A stretch of 64,000 nucleotides of DNA from an uncultured Lachnospiraceae bacterium (GCA_900551115.1 URUY01000003.1:120288-184287), one strand, 5' to 3'; shown: positions 15,991 to 25,437, numbered from the stretch's first letter. A program made the numbers and translations. Notes: a model not told the origin generated them from the sequence alone.

Positions 15991-16554
15991 ATGATGAAAA
16001 AATTATTATCAGCAGGACTTGTACTTGTTATGGCAGCCGGCATTCTGACCGGATGCGGCAGCAAAGGAAACGGCGGCTGGGAAGTAACACAGAACTTTGG
16101 CTACAATGACATTGCAGAATGGACTTCCATGCAGACCCCTTCTGAAGGCAGCGGTGCAGGAACCATTGACGCTAAGAATGATGCAGACGGATATGTAACT
16201 ATCAAAGCAGCAGCAGATGGATGGGGCGGTGTAGAGTCTGGATATTTTGAAATTGATCTGGCTAAAGACCCTATTATTCTGGCACAGATTTTTGAAAATC
16301 CTGATGGATATACCTGGGGTATGAAAATTGTTCCTGAGAATCCGATTGCAGACCATGAGTGGGGCCTCTATGTGATTCCTGATAACAACATGAAGTGGAA
16401 CAAATTTGCAGGTGTTGACCTGAAAGAAGCTTTAGGCAGTGATTTCACCGATATTTACGGCGAACAGTGCAAGGTCAAACTTTGGATTTACCCTGCAGGC
16501 GGCCCTGAAGGAACCGTATCTGTTTCTCAGATTCTTGTAGTAAACACAAAATAA
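15991..16554 (+). CDS. Lipoprotein with CBM-like beta-sandwich, uncharacterised
   Basis: This 187-residue protein has a clear lipoprotein signal ending in ILTGC and a mature domain of about 165 residues. The domain carries aromatic and Asp-rich strands (FEIDLAKDPIILAQI, then YTWGMKIVPE and VKLWIYPAGG) like the small beta-sandwich modules found attached to glycoside hydrolases. I infer a surface glycan-binding lipoprotein that hands the sugar to the importer. I cannot name a family. GGAGGAAAAAAC precedes the ATG. The next gene follows 35 bases later. Confidence 0.65.
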   Translation: MMKKLLSAGLVLVMAAGILTGCGSKGNGGWEVTQNFGYNDIAEWTSMQTPSEGSGAGTIDAKNDADGYVTIKAAADGWGGVESGYFEIDLAKDPIILAQIFENPDGYTWGMKIVPENPIADHEWGLYVIPDNNMKWNKFAGVDLKEALGSDFTDIYGEQCKVKLWIYPAGGPEGTVSVSQILVVNTK

Positions 16555-16589
16555 AACAATAAAATTCATATACCGGGAAAAGGAAACGT

Positions 16590-18527
16590 ATGAAAAAAAT
16601 AGTATCAGTTTTACTGATTATTTCCCTGATGCTCCCGGCCACAGCTTGTGGCCGGGGAGGGGAAACGGAGAAAAACATGACAGGACAGAAAAACATTGAC
16701 AGAATAGGTCGTTATGAAAGTGTACTCCCCAGGGAATATGCGTGGTTTGATTATGAAGAAAGAGCTGCTTTATTTGATACGATGGTTTTTGATGAAACGC
16801 TGTCCGGAACATATTTGCCTCTTATCTGGCAGGATGAGACGTATGATACCTTCGGCATAACTGCTTATGTCGGGGACGGCAGATGGGGGAACGACGGGGC
16901 TGAAGAAGCGGTGATGACGGTAGCTTCCGTATTGAGCGCTACTTTGATGGGCATAGATAAAAGTAGCCAGAACGGAACGGATTATGTAAGCATGCTTCAT
17001 GCTTATTATTCCGAAGAAGAAAAAATTATATTGAATAATCCTGCGGGCTCTTCTAAAACCACATCTATGTGGTATTTGATTTATCCCGCGATTTTATATA
17101 CACAGGTTGCAGTCTGTTATCCTGAGGAAACGCAGCTTGCAGAAGATGCGCTGCATACGATTGAAAGCTGGTATGAGGCTGCGCGTATTATGGCAGAGGA
17201 GGGCAGCTTTGACTATACAGGATTTGATTTTACGGTTATGCAGCCCTATCAGAATGATATCTGGCGGGAGCCGGACAGCGCAGCCGGCATCGCAGTGCTG
17301 ATGTGGTATGGATATCAGATGACGGGTGAGCAAAAGTACTTTGATATGACAGTGGAGTGCCTTGATTTTATTGCAGGATATGAGGGCAGTTCCCTTTATG
17401 AGGCATTGCTTTATTTTGCACCATCGCTTTCGGCTAAAATGAACGCAGAATACGGAGCGAAGTATGATGTTGGGAAATTGTTAAATGACGTATTAAACGG
17501 TGGTTCCATTCCAAGAGGCGGCTGGGGTTCTATTGTGGGAACCTGGGGCGATTATGAGATGAACGGACTGATGGGAAGTACCACAGACGGTGGAGGATAT
17601 GCTTTTGCTATGAACAGCTTTGCAGCAGCGTATGCCATGTCATCTCTTGCCAAATATGATACAAGGTATGCTAAAGATTTGGGAATCTGGTACCTGCATG
17701 CAGCTTCCAACGGCAGATATTTTTTCTCGGATACAACGGCTATGGACAATCAGTCTGTGGCTCGTGACAGCGAGGCACAGGCACTTTTGGAAAAGTATGG
17801 ATATTGCATCCCGTATGAGGGTATCAGAAAGAGTGCAGAAAGCAAAACCCCGTATATCGGCGGAGACCCTACCGTTTACGGGTGGGCAGAGACCGACTTG
17901 TCTTTGTACAGCGGTGCCCATACAGGCATGATGGGGGCTGTCGTTCATAAAACAGATGTGGATGGTATTTTGAAAATCAACTGTAATGCCCAGGTTACGG
18001 AACGGGATGCTTATCAGGCATGGCTTTTGTTTAATCCATATGAGACAGAACAGAAGATTATCTATGAACTGCCGGAGGGCAGCTTTGATTTGTTTGACAG
18101 CGTCACCAAAAAAGTGATAAAAACGGCTGTATCCGGTAACACAGAGATAGTGCTTGCTCCGGGACAGGCAATGGTAATAATAGAACTGCCTGCAGGAAGC
18201 ACGGTACAGCATGAAGCAGGACAGTATACGGTAAATGACAAGTGGATTGCATCCGATACCGTGACAGTATCTTTGAACGGACTTGAAAATAACAGCAGAG
18301 TAAGCGGAAAAGTAAAGCTTCCGGTGGTTTGTCTGGCAACGGATGAACAGGCGGAAATAGAGAGTGTGACCGTGACGATTGATGGCACTGAGCTTATCTT
18401 TAACGACACACAACAGGTTGTCTTCAGAACTGAGGATTTTTCAGAGGGAAGCAAGACTGTTTTGGTGACGGTGAAGATGCAGGACGGGACAGAAGATACA
18501 ACAAGCATTCGCCTGAATTTTGAATAA
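16590..18527 (+). CDS. Large lipoprotein, possible alpha/alpha-toroid glycan enzyme
   Basis: This 645-residue protein starts with a lipoprotein signal (Cys at about residue 20, ATAC). Residues 30 to 430 are rich in Trp, Tyr and small residues arranged in helices (WDYEERAALFD-like starts, SIVGTWGDYEMNGLMGSTTDGGGYAFAMNSF near residue 312), which suggests an alpha/alpha six-hairpin fold. The remaining 200 residues look like one or two beta-sandwich domains (TVTIDGTELIF, VLVTVKMQDG). I do not recognise the family and cannot assign catalytic residues. Its place between the importer and the cytoplasmic glycosidases suggests an extracellular enzyme or binding protein for the operon's glycan. It overlaps no other coding frame; the next gene's start lies 19 bases after its stop. 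Confidence 0.6.
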   Translation: MKKIVSVLLIISLMLPATACGRGGETEKNMTGQKNIDRIGRYESVLPREYAWFDYEERAALFDTMVFDETLSGTYLPLIWQDETYDTFGITAYVGDGRWGNDGAEEAVMTVASVLSATLMGIDKSSQNGTDYVSMLHAYYSEEEKIILNNPAGSSKTTSMWYLIYPAILYTQVAVCYPEETQLAEDALHTIESWYEAARIMAEEGSFDYTGFDFTVMQPYQNDIWREPDSAAGIAVLMWYGYQMTGEQKYFDMTVECLDFIAGYEGSSLYEALLYFAPSLSAKMNAEYGAKYDVGKLLNDVLNGGSIPRGGWGSIVGTWGDYEMNGLMGSTTDGGGYAFAMNSFAAAYAMSSLAKYDTRYAKDLGIWYLHAASNGRYFFSDTTAMDNQSVARDSEAQALLEKYGYCIPYEGIRKSAESKTPYIGGDPTVYGWAETDLSLYSGAHTGMMGAVVHKTDVDGILKINCNAQVTERDAYQAWLLFNPYETEQKIIYELPEGSFDLFDSVTKKVIKTAVSGNTEIVLAPGQAMVIIELPAGSTVQHEAGQYTVNDKWIASDTVTVSLNGLENNSRVSGKVKLPVVCLATDEQAEIESVTVTIDGTELIFNDTQQVVFRTEDFSEGSKTVLVTVKMQDGTEDTTSIRLNFE

Positions 18528-18546
18528 GGAAAGAGGTGGGAAAAGA

Positions 18547-19614
18547 ATGATCAGAAAACCGGATTATCCGATTATAGAACCGAAAGATGTAAAGCCGTCA
18601 CAGGACTGGCTGAAGGTAGACGGCATATTTAACTGCGCCGCGGTAAAATACAGGGAAGAATACCTTTTGCTTTGCAGGGTTGCAGAATCCTGTAGGGAAC
18701 AGCAAAAGGGGGGCTTTAGTGTACCTGTGTATGATGAGACTACAGATGCATTAATAAAAGTAACCCTGAATGAAGAAGAACTTGCAGGGTATGATACCAG
18801 TGATTCCCGTCTGATTTTTACAAGAAATGCAGCGGGCTATGCAAAAATTAAATATCTGACCTCAATATCCCATCTGCGGCTTGCAAGAAGCACGGACGGT
18901 ATCCATTTTACGGTAGAAGATAAACCGGCAGTTTTATGGAGCGGACGTTATGAAAGATGGGGCATGGAGGATCCAAGAATTTCTTTCCTGGAAGAGGAAG
19001 GCAGATACTGCATTACCTATACAGCAGTATCGGAACTGGGAGCTATGCCGGCTATTCTGATGACAGAGGATTTTCAGCATTTTGAAAGGCTGGGGGTGGT
19101 TTTTCCTCCGGAAAATAAGGATGTTACTATTTTCCCGAAGAAAATAAACGGAAGTTATTATGCCTGCCACAGACCGGTTCCTTTTGAAATCGGCAATCCT
19201 GACATTTGGATTGCCGATTCAACGGATCTTTGTCACTGGGGGAATCATAAGCATATCTGTGGTGTGTCGGACAACTGGGAAAACGGAAGAATCGGAAGTG
19301 GTGCAACTCCGGTTTATACGGAGAAAGGATGGCTGCATATCTACCATGCTGCGGATAAAAATAACAGATACTGTCTGGGAGCTATGCTGACAAAGCTGGA
19401 CGAGCCGGGAGTGATTATAAAAAAATCAAAACAGCCTGTTTTAGAACCGGAGAGAGACTATGAGACAAATGGTTTCTTCGGAAAGGTTGTATTTACATGC
19501 GGATGCATTGTAGAAAACAATACGCTTATTATTTATTATGGAGCGGCAGACGATAAAATATGCCGGGCAGAGGTCTCATTACAGGAAATAATGGATAAGC
19601 TTCTTATGGAATAA
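18547..19614 (+). CDS. GH130 family mannoside phosphorylase or hydrolase
   Basis: This 355-residue cytoplasmic enzyme has the five-bladed propeller pattern of GH130. Key pieces are WGMEDPR (Asp142 is the expected general acid), KDVTIFPKK and CHRPVPF. GH130 members cleave beta-1,4- or beta-1,2-mannosides, mostly by phosphorolysis. The subfamily and linkage cannot be set by eye. I chose ATG 18547 with AGAGGTGGG upstream. A longer frame from TTG 18520 would overlap the previous gene. There is no signal peptide, so it should act on imported sugar. The DUF1861 gene, likely of a related fold, follows. Confidence 0.85.
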   Translation: MIRKPDYPIIEPKDVKPSQDWLKVDGIFNCAAVKYREEYLLLCRVAESCREQQKGGFSVPVYDETTDALIKVTLNEEELAGYDTSDSRLIFTRNAAGYAKIKYLTSISHLRLARSTDGIHFTVEDKPAVLWSGRYERWGMEDPRISFLEEEGRYCITYTAVSELGAMPAILMTEDFQHFERLGVVFPPENKDVTIFPKKINGSYYACHRPVPFEIGNPDIWIADSTDLCHWGNHKHICGVSDNWENGRIGSGATPVYTEKGWLHIYHAADKNNRYCLGAMLTKLDEPGVIIKKSKQPVLEPERDYETNGFFGKVVFTCGCIVENNTLIIYYGAADDKICRAEVSLQEIMDKLLME

Positions 19615-19656
19615 CAGCAATATGTAAGGCTGATGCGGAAGAGATGGAGGATGAGT

Positions 19657-20526
19657 ATGGAAATTTGTGGAATTGAAAAACTGCTTGCAGAGCATAGAAA
19701 CTGCGTAAAAGAAAACGGATTATCAGGGAATGCTGTAAGACCGGTTTTTAAAAATGTGGACGGTTTTGATGTATATAACCCCACAGCTCCTTTTTTATAT
19801 GCCGGTGTAAAACATATTTGCGCCAGAGTGGAGAAAAGGGACAGTGAAGAATCAGAAGCGGTATTTTTTGCAGAAGAAGAAAAGGATATTTATGCAGTGG
19901 ATGAAAAACTACCTCGTTTCAGATTACAGGATCCCTGTCTGACAAAAATTGGCAGTTATTATATTCTGGGCGGCACGGAAACTTTTCCGCACCCTGAAAA
20001 TCCCAAATGGATTGGCTGGAGAACCACCTTTTATTATGGGGAAAAACTGGAAAACATGCAGGTTTTAGTAAAAGGTCCTCTGGGAATGAAAGATGTAAGG
20101 CTGGTAGAACTGGCTGATGGAAAAATTGGTGTATTCACAAGACCCCAGGGAGAAAAAGGCGGCAGAGGAAAGATTGGTTTTACCATTGCTGATGATTTAT
20201 CTGCTGTATCGGCAGAACTGATGGACAATGCACCTTTATTGGATTTGTTCCTTCCTTTAGAGTGGGGTGGTGTAAATGCTGTTTATCCCATGAAAGACGG
20301 AAGACTGGGAGTTCTCGGTCATATTGCCTGTTTTGAACCGGAAGAGGTAAGACATTACTATCCTATGGCATTTTGTTTTAATCCTAAAGACAGAACTTAT
20401 AGTCAGCCGGTAATGCTGGCAGAAAGACGGGAATTTTTAGAAGGCCCCAGTAAGCGGGAGGATCTTCGGGATGTTCTTTTTAGCGGCGGACTTTTTTTGA
20501 AGAGGATAAGACATTTTTATATGTAG
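19657..20526 (+). CDS. DUF1861 family protein, 3' end frameshifted
   Basis: This 289-residue product matches DUF1861, a propeller-like family often found beside GH130 mannoside genes; its activity is not established. Typical pieces are FDVYNPTAPF near the start, RLQDPCL, and WIGWRTTFYYG. The reading frame ends early with a tail unrelated to the family (LKRIRHFYM). After a run of seven T at 20492-20498, the next frame codes for YVGVSDCEVQYMPIYNPF and stops at 20574-20576, which is the expected family ending. One added T would restore a protein of about 306 residues. ATG 19657 has GGAGG 7 bases upstream. The cause may be a real mutation, slippage or a sequencing error. Confidence 0.8.
   Translation: MEICGIEKLLAEHRNCVKENGLSGNAVRPVFKNVDGFDVYNPTAPFLYAGVKHICARVEKRDSEESEAVFFAEEEKDIYAVDEKLPRFRLQDPCLTKIGSYYILGGTETFPHPENPKWIGWRTTFYYGEKLENMQVLVKGPLGMKDVRLVELADGKIGVFTRPQGEKGGRGKIGFTIADDLSAVSAELMDNAPLLDLFLPLEWGGVNAVYPMKDGRLGVLGHIACFEPEEVRHYYPMAFCFNPKDRTYSQPVMLAERREFLEGPSKREDLRDVLFSGGLFLKRIRHFYM
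20492..20498 (+). repeat. Seven-T run at the DUF1861 frameshift
   Basis: This T7 homopolymer marks the point where the family-like frame changes. A single T insertion would rejoin the frame and bring the stop codon to 9 bases before the next gene. Confidence 0.8.
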
Positions 20527-20585
20527 GCGTATCAGACTGCGAAGTACAGTATATGCCGATTTACAATCCATTTTAAGGTGTTATT

Positions 20586-22076
20586 ATGATAAAAGATGTG
20601 GTATCATGGTATAAAGAGGCTGTTTTTTATGAGATTTATGTACCGGCCTTTTGTGACAGCAATGGTGATGGAACAGGGGATCTGCCCGGCGTTATAAGCC
20701 GACTTGACTATTTAAAGGAACTTGGTGTGAATGCGCTTTGGCTGACCCCGTTTTACCCTTCTCCGCTTGTGGATAATGGTTATGATATCAGCAATTATCT
20801 TAAGGTGGATGAAAGGTACGGAACCCTCACGGACTTTGACAGGCTGCTTGAAAAAGCCCATGAAGCAGGTATCAGAGTAATTGTAGATATGGTTCTTAAT
20901 CATACCTCAAGCCGTCATGAGTGGTTTGAAAAAAGCCGGCGGGGGGAAGCCGGTTATGCGGATTATTATATTTGGAAGGAAAATGTCCCTAATAACTGGG
21001 AATCTTTTTTTGACGGAAGTGCATGGGAGTATGATTCTGTCAGAAAAATGTATTATTACCATGCATTCTCTAAAGAACAGGCATGCTTAAACTGGAGCAA
21101 TGAAGCTGTGCGTTTGGAATGTATGGATATTCTGCGATTCTGGCTGGAACGGGGTGTGGACGGATTCCGATTGGATGTCATTAACTTCCTGAAAACAGAC
21201 CTTACTGCTTTTTTGGCGGATAATCCTGAAAAGAACGGTGAACAGGAACATCTTTATGATAAAAACCAGTTCGGCTGTAAGGAGGCCATTGCTTCTATTG
21301 CAATGCTGGTACATTCCTATCCGGACAGATTTCTGTTAGGGGAAATTGGAGAAGAGGACTTAAAACTGATTTCGTCTTATATAGGTCCGGGGCTTTTAGA
21401 CAGTGCTTTTTATTTTAATCTTGGAAGCATGGATGAGTGGAACGAAGAATATTTGTTTCGGCAGATACGTCTGATGGAGGCTCTCCATGCCTATCCCACA
21501 CTTTTTTTCAGTTCCCATGATATGCGGAGACATTTTAGCAGGCTGTGTGAGGAACGGACAGAGAAAGCCTGTCTGATTGCCATGTTTTTGCTGACAGCAA
21601 AAGGAATTCCTTTTTTATACCAGGGAGAAGAACTGCCGGCATCAGACGTATGTTTAAAGCAGCTGTCAGACATTCAGGATGTACAGGGACGTTATGCTTA
21701 CGAAAAGATGCTTGGCGAGGGAAAGGATGAAAAACAGGCCTTTGTATATGCTAAAAAACGCACAAGGGACTATTCGCGCGGTCTGCTGGACTGGAATGTT
21801 TTTTCGGAAAAACAGGTATTTGAAGGGCCGGTATTTTTGCTCTATAAAGAACTGCTTGCGCTGCGCAGAGAACATAAAGCTTTGCGTCAGGGAGCTTATG
21901 GGAAACTTACATTGAATGGAAAAATTCTGTCTTATGAGAGAATAACAGATGCTGAAGTTCTTCTTGTAATGCTCGATTTTTCGGAAAAGGGATTGTACAT
22001 GGCAGCGGATGACAGCATATTATTGTCTTTACACAAGGAAGATGGGACAGTAATTGGCTATATACAGAAAAAATAA
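20586..22076 (+). CDS. GH13 alpha-glucosidase/oligo-1,6-glucosidase type enzyme
   Basis: This 496-residue cytoplasmic enzyme has a complete GH13 barrel. Region I is DMVLNH (Asp101, His106), region II GFRLDV (Asp197 nucleophile), region III LLGEIG (Glu253 acid) and region IV FFSSHD (Asp312). The early motif AVFYEIYVPAFCDSNGDGTGDLPG is typical of oligo-1,6-glucosidase, trehalose hydrolase and sucrose-type members. The C-terminal beta domain is short compared with the usual 540 to 560 residues. The exact substrate is not readable. Its presence with GH130 suggests the imported sugar contains an alpha-glucosidic bond as well as a mannoside, or that two sugars are handled. Confidence 0.88.
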   Translation: MIKDVVSWYKEAVFYEIYVPAFCDSNGDGTGDLPGVISRLDYLKELGVNALWLTPFYPSPLVDNGYDISNYLKVDERYGTLTDFDRLLEKAHEAGIRVIVDMVLNHTSSRHEWFEKSRRGEAGYADYYIWKENVPNNWESFFDGSAWEYDSVRKMYYYHAFSKEQACLNWSNEAVRLECMDILRFWLERGVDGFRLDVINFLKTDLTAFLADNPEKNGEQEHLYDKNQFGCKEAIASIAMLVHSYPDRFLLGEIGEEDLKLISSYIGPGLLDSAFYFNLGSMDEWNEEYLFRQIRLMEALHAYPTLFFSSHDMRRHFSRLCEERTEKACLIAMFLLTAKGIPFLYQGEELPASDVCLKQLSDIQDVQGRYAYEKMLGEGKDEKQAFVYAKKRTRDYSRGLLDWNVFSEKQVFEGPVFLLYKELLALRREHKALRQGAYGKLTLNGKILSYERITDAEVLLVMLDFSEKGLYMAADDSILLSLHKEDGTVIGYIQKK

Positions 22077-22094
22077 AATGGCAGGAGAAGGAAA

Positions 22095-23099
22095 ATGAAA
22101 AAAGTATCCATGCAGGATATTGCGACAGAACTCGGCATCTCCAGAATGACGGTTTCCAAATGTTTTAAGAACAGTGAGGATATTTCAGAGGAAACCAAGC
22201 AGGCAATATGGGAAAAAGCGGAAGAAATGGGGTATGAATACCACAACAGAGCAAAATATCAGATTGCGGTACTGTTTTCTGAAGTATATTTTGAGCCAAA
22301 TGAAAAATTTTACAGTGAGCTTTATAAGAGGCTGACAGAACTGGAACGAAGCAGCAGTATGAAGTTTTCTCTGATTTATATTGATAGAGAGGATGAAAAA
22401 AAACTTTATCTGAATCCTTCTGTATTGGAAAAGGATGCAGTTATGCTTTTGGGACAGTTCTCAAAGAAATTTGTAGTAAGTATTATGGACAGAAAGCTTC
22501 CGGTTGTCTGTCTGGACTTTATGTGCCGGGGAATGGAAGTGGATTCTGTTGTTTCCAGCAGTTACCGGGCAAGCTATGAACTGACAAGTTATCTTTTGGA
22601 GCTGGGACATAAAAAGGTGGCTTTCGTTGGAAATCTGAATTACACAAACAGCGTCAATGACCGATATCTTGGATACTATAAAGCACTTTTAGAGGAAAAT
22701 ATTCCGGTTCAGCCGGCATACAGAATTGATGACAGGGATGAAAAGGGGATTATGGAAGAATTTTCTCTTCCTGACAATATGCCCACTGCCTTTGTCTGCA
22801 ACAATGACCATACGGCTTATCTGCTTACAAAGGAGTTAAAACAGCAGGGGTATCGGATACCGGAGGATATCAGTGTAACGGGCTTTGATGATGTGTTGTA
22901 TGCGGAAATAGCAGACCCACCAATTACATCAGTTCATGTGAAACGCAAATTTATGGCAGAGCAGGCAGTTAATCTGATGGAACGAAGGCTGAAAATGCCC
23001 GATGCAAGCGCAAGGACGGTAACAATCGACTGTTCTATCGTTTGTAGGGATTCTGTCGCGGCACCGGCGGAAGCAGAAAAAGGTAAAATAAAAGCATAG
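22095..23099 (+). CDS. LacI family transcriptional regulator
   Basis: This 334-residue regulator has an N-terminal helix-turn-helix (VSMQDIATELGISRMTVSKCFKNSEDISEETK) and a C-terminal sugar-binding domain of periplasmic-binding type (AFVCNNDHTAYLLTKELKQ, then ISVTGFDDV). The second helix lacks the usual Ala-rich hinge and reads WEKAEEMGYEYHNRA. It is the last gene of the operon and probably represses it through the palindrome at 12861 until the imported sugar binds. The ribosome binding site is AGGAGAAGG. Confidence 0.93.
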   Translation: MKKVSMQDIATELGISRMTVSKCFKNSEDISEETKQAIWEKAEEMGYEYHNRAKYQIAVLFSEVYFEPNEKFYSELYKRLTELERSSSMKFSLIYIDREDEKKLYLNPSVLEKDAVMLLGQFSKKFVVSIMDRKLPVVCLDFMCRGMEVDSVVSSSYRASYELTSYLLELGHKKVAFVGNLNYTNSVNDRYLGYYKALLEENIPVQPAYRIDDRDEKGIMEEFSLPDNMPTAFVCNNDHTAYLLTKELKQQGYRIPEDISVTGFDDVLYAEIADPPITSVHVKRKFMAEQAVNLMERRLKMPDASARTVTIDCSIVCRDSVAAPAEAEKGKIKA

Positions 23100-23170
23100 C
23101 TGTATTTTGAACTGTATTGCTGTATTTTAATGAAAAGATAGTGCAATATCCCTGAAAATGTGTTATTATA

Positions 23171-23199
23171 TTGTATTATATTTACATTTACAGTATTAT
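23171..23199 (+). promoter_or_regulatory. Promoter of the VanY-type gene
   Basis: TTGTAT (23171-23176) and TATTAT (23194-23199) are 17 bases apart, about 24 bases before the start codon. Confidence 0.55.
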
Positions 23200-23222
23200 A
23201 GCTACATAAGATGGGAATATAA

Positions 23223-24284
23223 ATGAAAAAGACGTATCAAGAAAAACTGATAGCGGGATGCAACAGAATTGTAAAAAAACATACCTGGCTTAAAGGCATT
23301 ATGATGCTCTATATGACAGCAGCTCTTTTCTGCTATCATGTAGGGCTTAAGTTCGTTGCAAACGGCAAACGTTATTCCTGTGCAGCCCTGTTGCTTCTTT
23401 TTTTGGTAGTAAGCTCAAGCTTTGCCTTTCCTGAAAGCTTAAGCGGGCAGAATGCATCGGTATCGCCTGAGGCCGGTGGTGCCCAGCTTGCAGCAGAGCA
23501 GGAAATCAATACGGAAGAGGTAGCGTTTATCGAAGCAGATAACATCGAACAGTATGATGATGCGCTTCTTTCAGAGGAAGAATTGGACACCTATACCCTG
23601 GATGAAATCCTGGAGAGCAATGCGCTCTATGAAGAAGTAACGGAAACGGGGACAGAACCGTCCGGGCAAACAGAGCCGCAGGGGGAAGAGAAAACAGATT
23701 ATTCGGATTATGTATTCGATGCAAAAGACTGGCGGCTGATTTTGGTCAACAAGCAGCATTCCATACCGGAGGATTACACCTTCCCCTTAGGAACCATTAC
23801 CGGCAGTATGCAGTGTGATGAAAGGATACTGGAAGATTTGCTTGCCATGATGAAGGCGGCAAAGGAGGACGGCGTGGATCTGGTAATCTGTTCACCATAC
23901 AGGGATTACAAACGCCAGACCTATCTGTTTGAAAGAAAGATAACCCGTTATATGAATGCAGGCATGTCCTATATGGATGCCTATAAGACGGCTTCCATGA
24001 CTGTCACCTCGCCCAATGCCAGCGAACACAGAATCGGCCTTGCCATTGATTTTTACAGCAGTACCTATAAAAGCCTGGACGAGGGCTTTGCGGATACACA
24101 GACCGGCAAATGGCTGGCAGAGCATAGCTGTGAATATGGTTTCATTCTGCGGTATCCGAAAGGAAAGGAATATATTACCGGTATTGAATACGAACCATGG
24201 CATTTTCGGTATGTAGGCATAGAAGCGGCTACGGTAATTACGGACAGAGGCATCACATTGGAAGAATTCTGGGAGGATTTATAA
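23223..24284 (+). CDS. VanY-type D-alanyl-D-alanine carboxypeptidase (M15)
   Basis: This 353-residue protein is anchored by two hydrophobic segments (about residues 25 to 45 and 50 to 70) and has an acidic linker followed by an M15B peptidase domain from about residue 165. The zinc-binding elements are present: SEHRIGLAIDF and EPWHFRYVG, with the SPYRDYKRQ strand before them. It should trim D-Ala from peptidoglycan stems outside the membrane. The tgt start codon comes 3 bases after its stop codon, so the two are likely on one transcript. Confidence 0.9.
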   Translation: MKKTYQEKLIAGCNRIVKKHTWLKGIMMLYMTAALFCYHVGLKFVANGKRYSCAALLLLFLVVSSSFAFPESLSGQNASVSPEAGGAQLAAEQEINTEEVAFIEADNIEQYDDALLSEEELDTYTLDEILESNALYEEVTETGTEPSGQTEPQGEEKTDYSDYVFDAKDWRLILVNKQHSIPEDYTFPLGTITGSMQCDERILEDLLAMMKAAKEDGVDLVICSPYRDYKRQTYLFERKITRYMNAGMSYMDAYKTASMTVTSPNASEHRIGLAIDFYSSTYKSLDEGFADTQTGKWLAEHSCEYGFILRYPKGKEYITGIEYEPWHFRYVGIEAATVITDRGITLEEFWEDL

Positions 24285-24287
24285 AAT

Positions 24288-25421
24288 ATGTATTGTTTAT
24301 TAAAGCAGGAGGGAAGAGCCAAAAGAGGGCAGCTTCATACTGTACACGGGGTGATAGAAACACCGGTTTTTATGAATGTAGGAACGGTGGCAGCCATAAA
24401 GGGCGCAGTATCCACGGAAGATTTGGAACAAATCGGTACGCAGGTAGAATTATCCAATACCTATCATCTGCATGTAAGACCGGGGGATGAGGTCATAAAG
24501 AAGATGGGCGGCCTTCACAGCTTTATGTCATGGAACAAACCGATTCTTACGGATTCGGGCGGCTTTCAGGTTTTTTCGCTGGCAGGACTCCGTAAGATTA
24601 AGGAAGAAGGCGTTTACTTTAATTCTCATATAGACGGACGAAAGATTTTTATGGGACCGGAAGAAAGCATGCAGATTCAGTCCAATCTGGCTTCTACCAT
24701 AGCCATGGCCTTTGACGAATGCCCAAGCTCCAAAGCGGACAGGCATTATGTGCAAAATTCCGTGGAGCGGACGACCAGATGGCTTTCCCGCTGTAAAAAG
24801 GAAATGGACAGGCTGAACGGGCTTCCCGATACCATTAATAACAGGCAGATGCTTTTCGGAATCAATCAGGGGGCAATTTTTTCGGATATCCGTATTGAAC
24901 ATGCTAAAATCATTTCTGAAATGAATCTGGACGGTTATGCTATTGGCGGTTTGGCAGTAGGAGAGAGCCACGAAGAAATGTATCATATTTTAGAAGAAAC
25001 AGTGCCTTTCCTGCCATTAGAAAAGCCTACCTATCTGATGGGTGTGGGTACGCCCGCCAATATTTTGGAAGGCGTGGAACGGGGTGTGGATTTCTTTGAC
25101 TGTGTATATCCAACCAGAAACGGAAGACACGGCCATCTTTATACAAACTTTGGCAAAATCAATCTGTTTAATGCCAAATATGAATTGGATAAACGGCCTA
25201 TTGAAGAAGGCTGCGGCTGCCCTGTATGCAGAAGGTATTCAAGAGGCTATATCCGTCATCTGTTAAAGGCAAAAGAAATGCTGGGCATGCGGCTGTGCGT
25301 GCTGCATAATCTTTATTTTTACAATACCATGATGGCTGAGATAAGAGCGGCTTTGGATCAGGGCGAGTTTGCTGCCTACAAAAAGAGAAAGCTTGAGGGG
25401 ATGGCATCAGGTGAGGAATAA
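24288..25421 (+). CDS. tgt: tRNA-guanine transglycosylase
   Basis: This 377-residue enzyme exchanges guanine for preQ1 at position 34 of tRNAs with GUN anticodons, the key step toward queuosine. Asp89 in LTDSGGFQVFS is in the base-binding site, and FFDCVYPTRNGRHG carries the catalytic Asp region. The C-terminal zinc site reads CGCPVCRRYSRGYIRHL with a later His. The length is normal for bacteria. yajC follows, an order common in bacteria. Confidence 0.95.
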   Translation: MYCLLKQEGRAKRGQLHTVHGVIETPVFMNVGTVAAIKGAVSTEDLEQIGTQVELSNTYHLHVRPGDEVIKKMGGLHSFMSWNKPILTDSGGFQVFSLAGLRKIKEEGVYFNSHIDGRKIFMGPEESMQIQSNLASTIAMAFDECPSSKADRHYVQNSVERTTRWLSRCKKEMDRLNGLPDTINNRQMLFGINQGAIFSDIRIEHAKIISEMNLDGYAIGGLAVGESHEEMYHILEETVPFLPLEKPTYLMGVGTPANILEGVERGVDFFDCVYPTRNGRHGHLYTNFGKINLFNAKYELDKRPIEEGCGCPVCRRYSRGYIRHLLKAKEMLGMRLCVLHNLYFYNTMMAEIRAALDQGEFAAYKKRKLEGMASGEE

Positions 25422-25437
25422 ATTTTTTATAAAGTAC

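Noticed and set aside
24197..24490. Plus-strand open frame across the VanY-tgt junction
   Set aside because: It overlaps the ends of two well-supported genes in another frame and has no family match.
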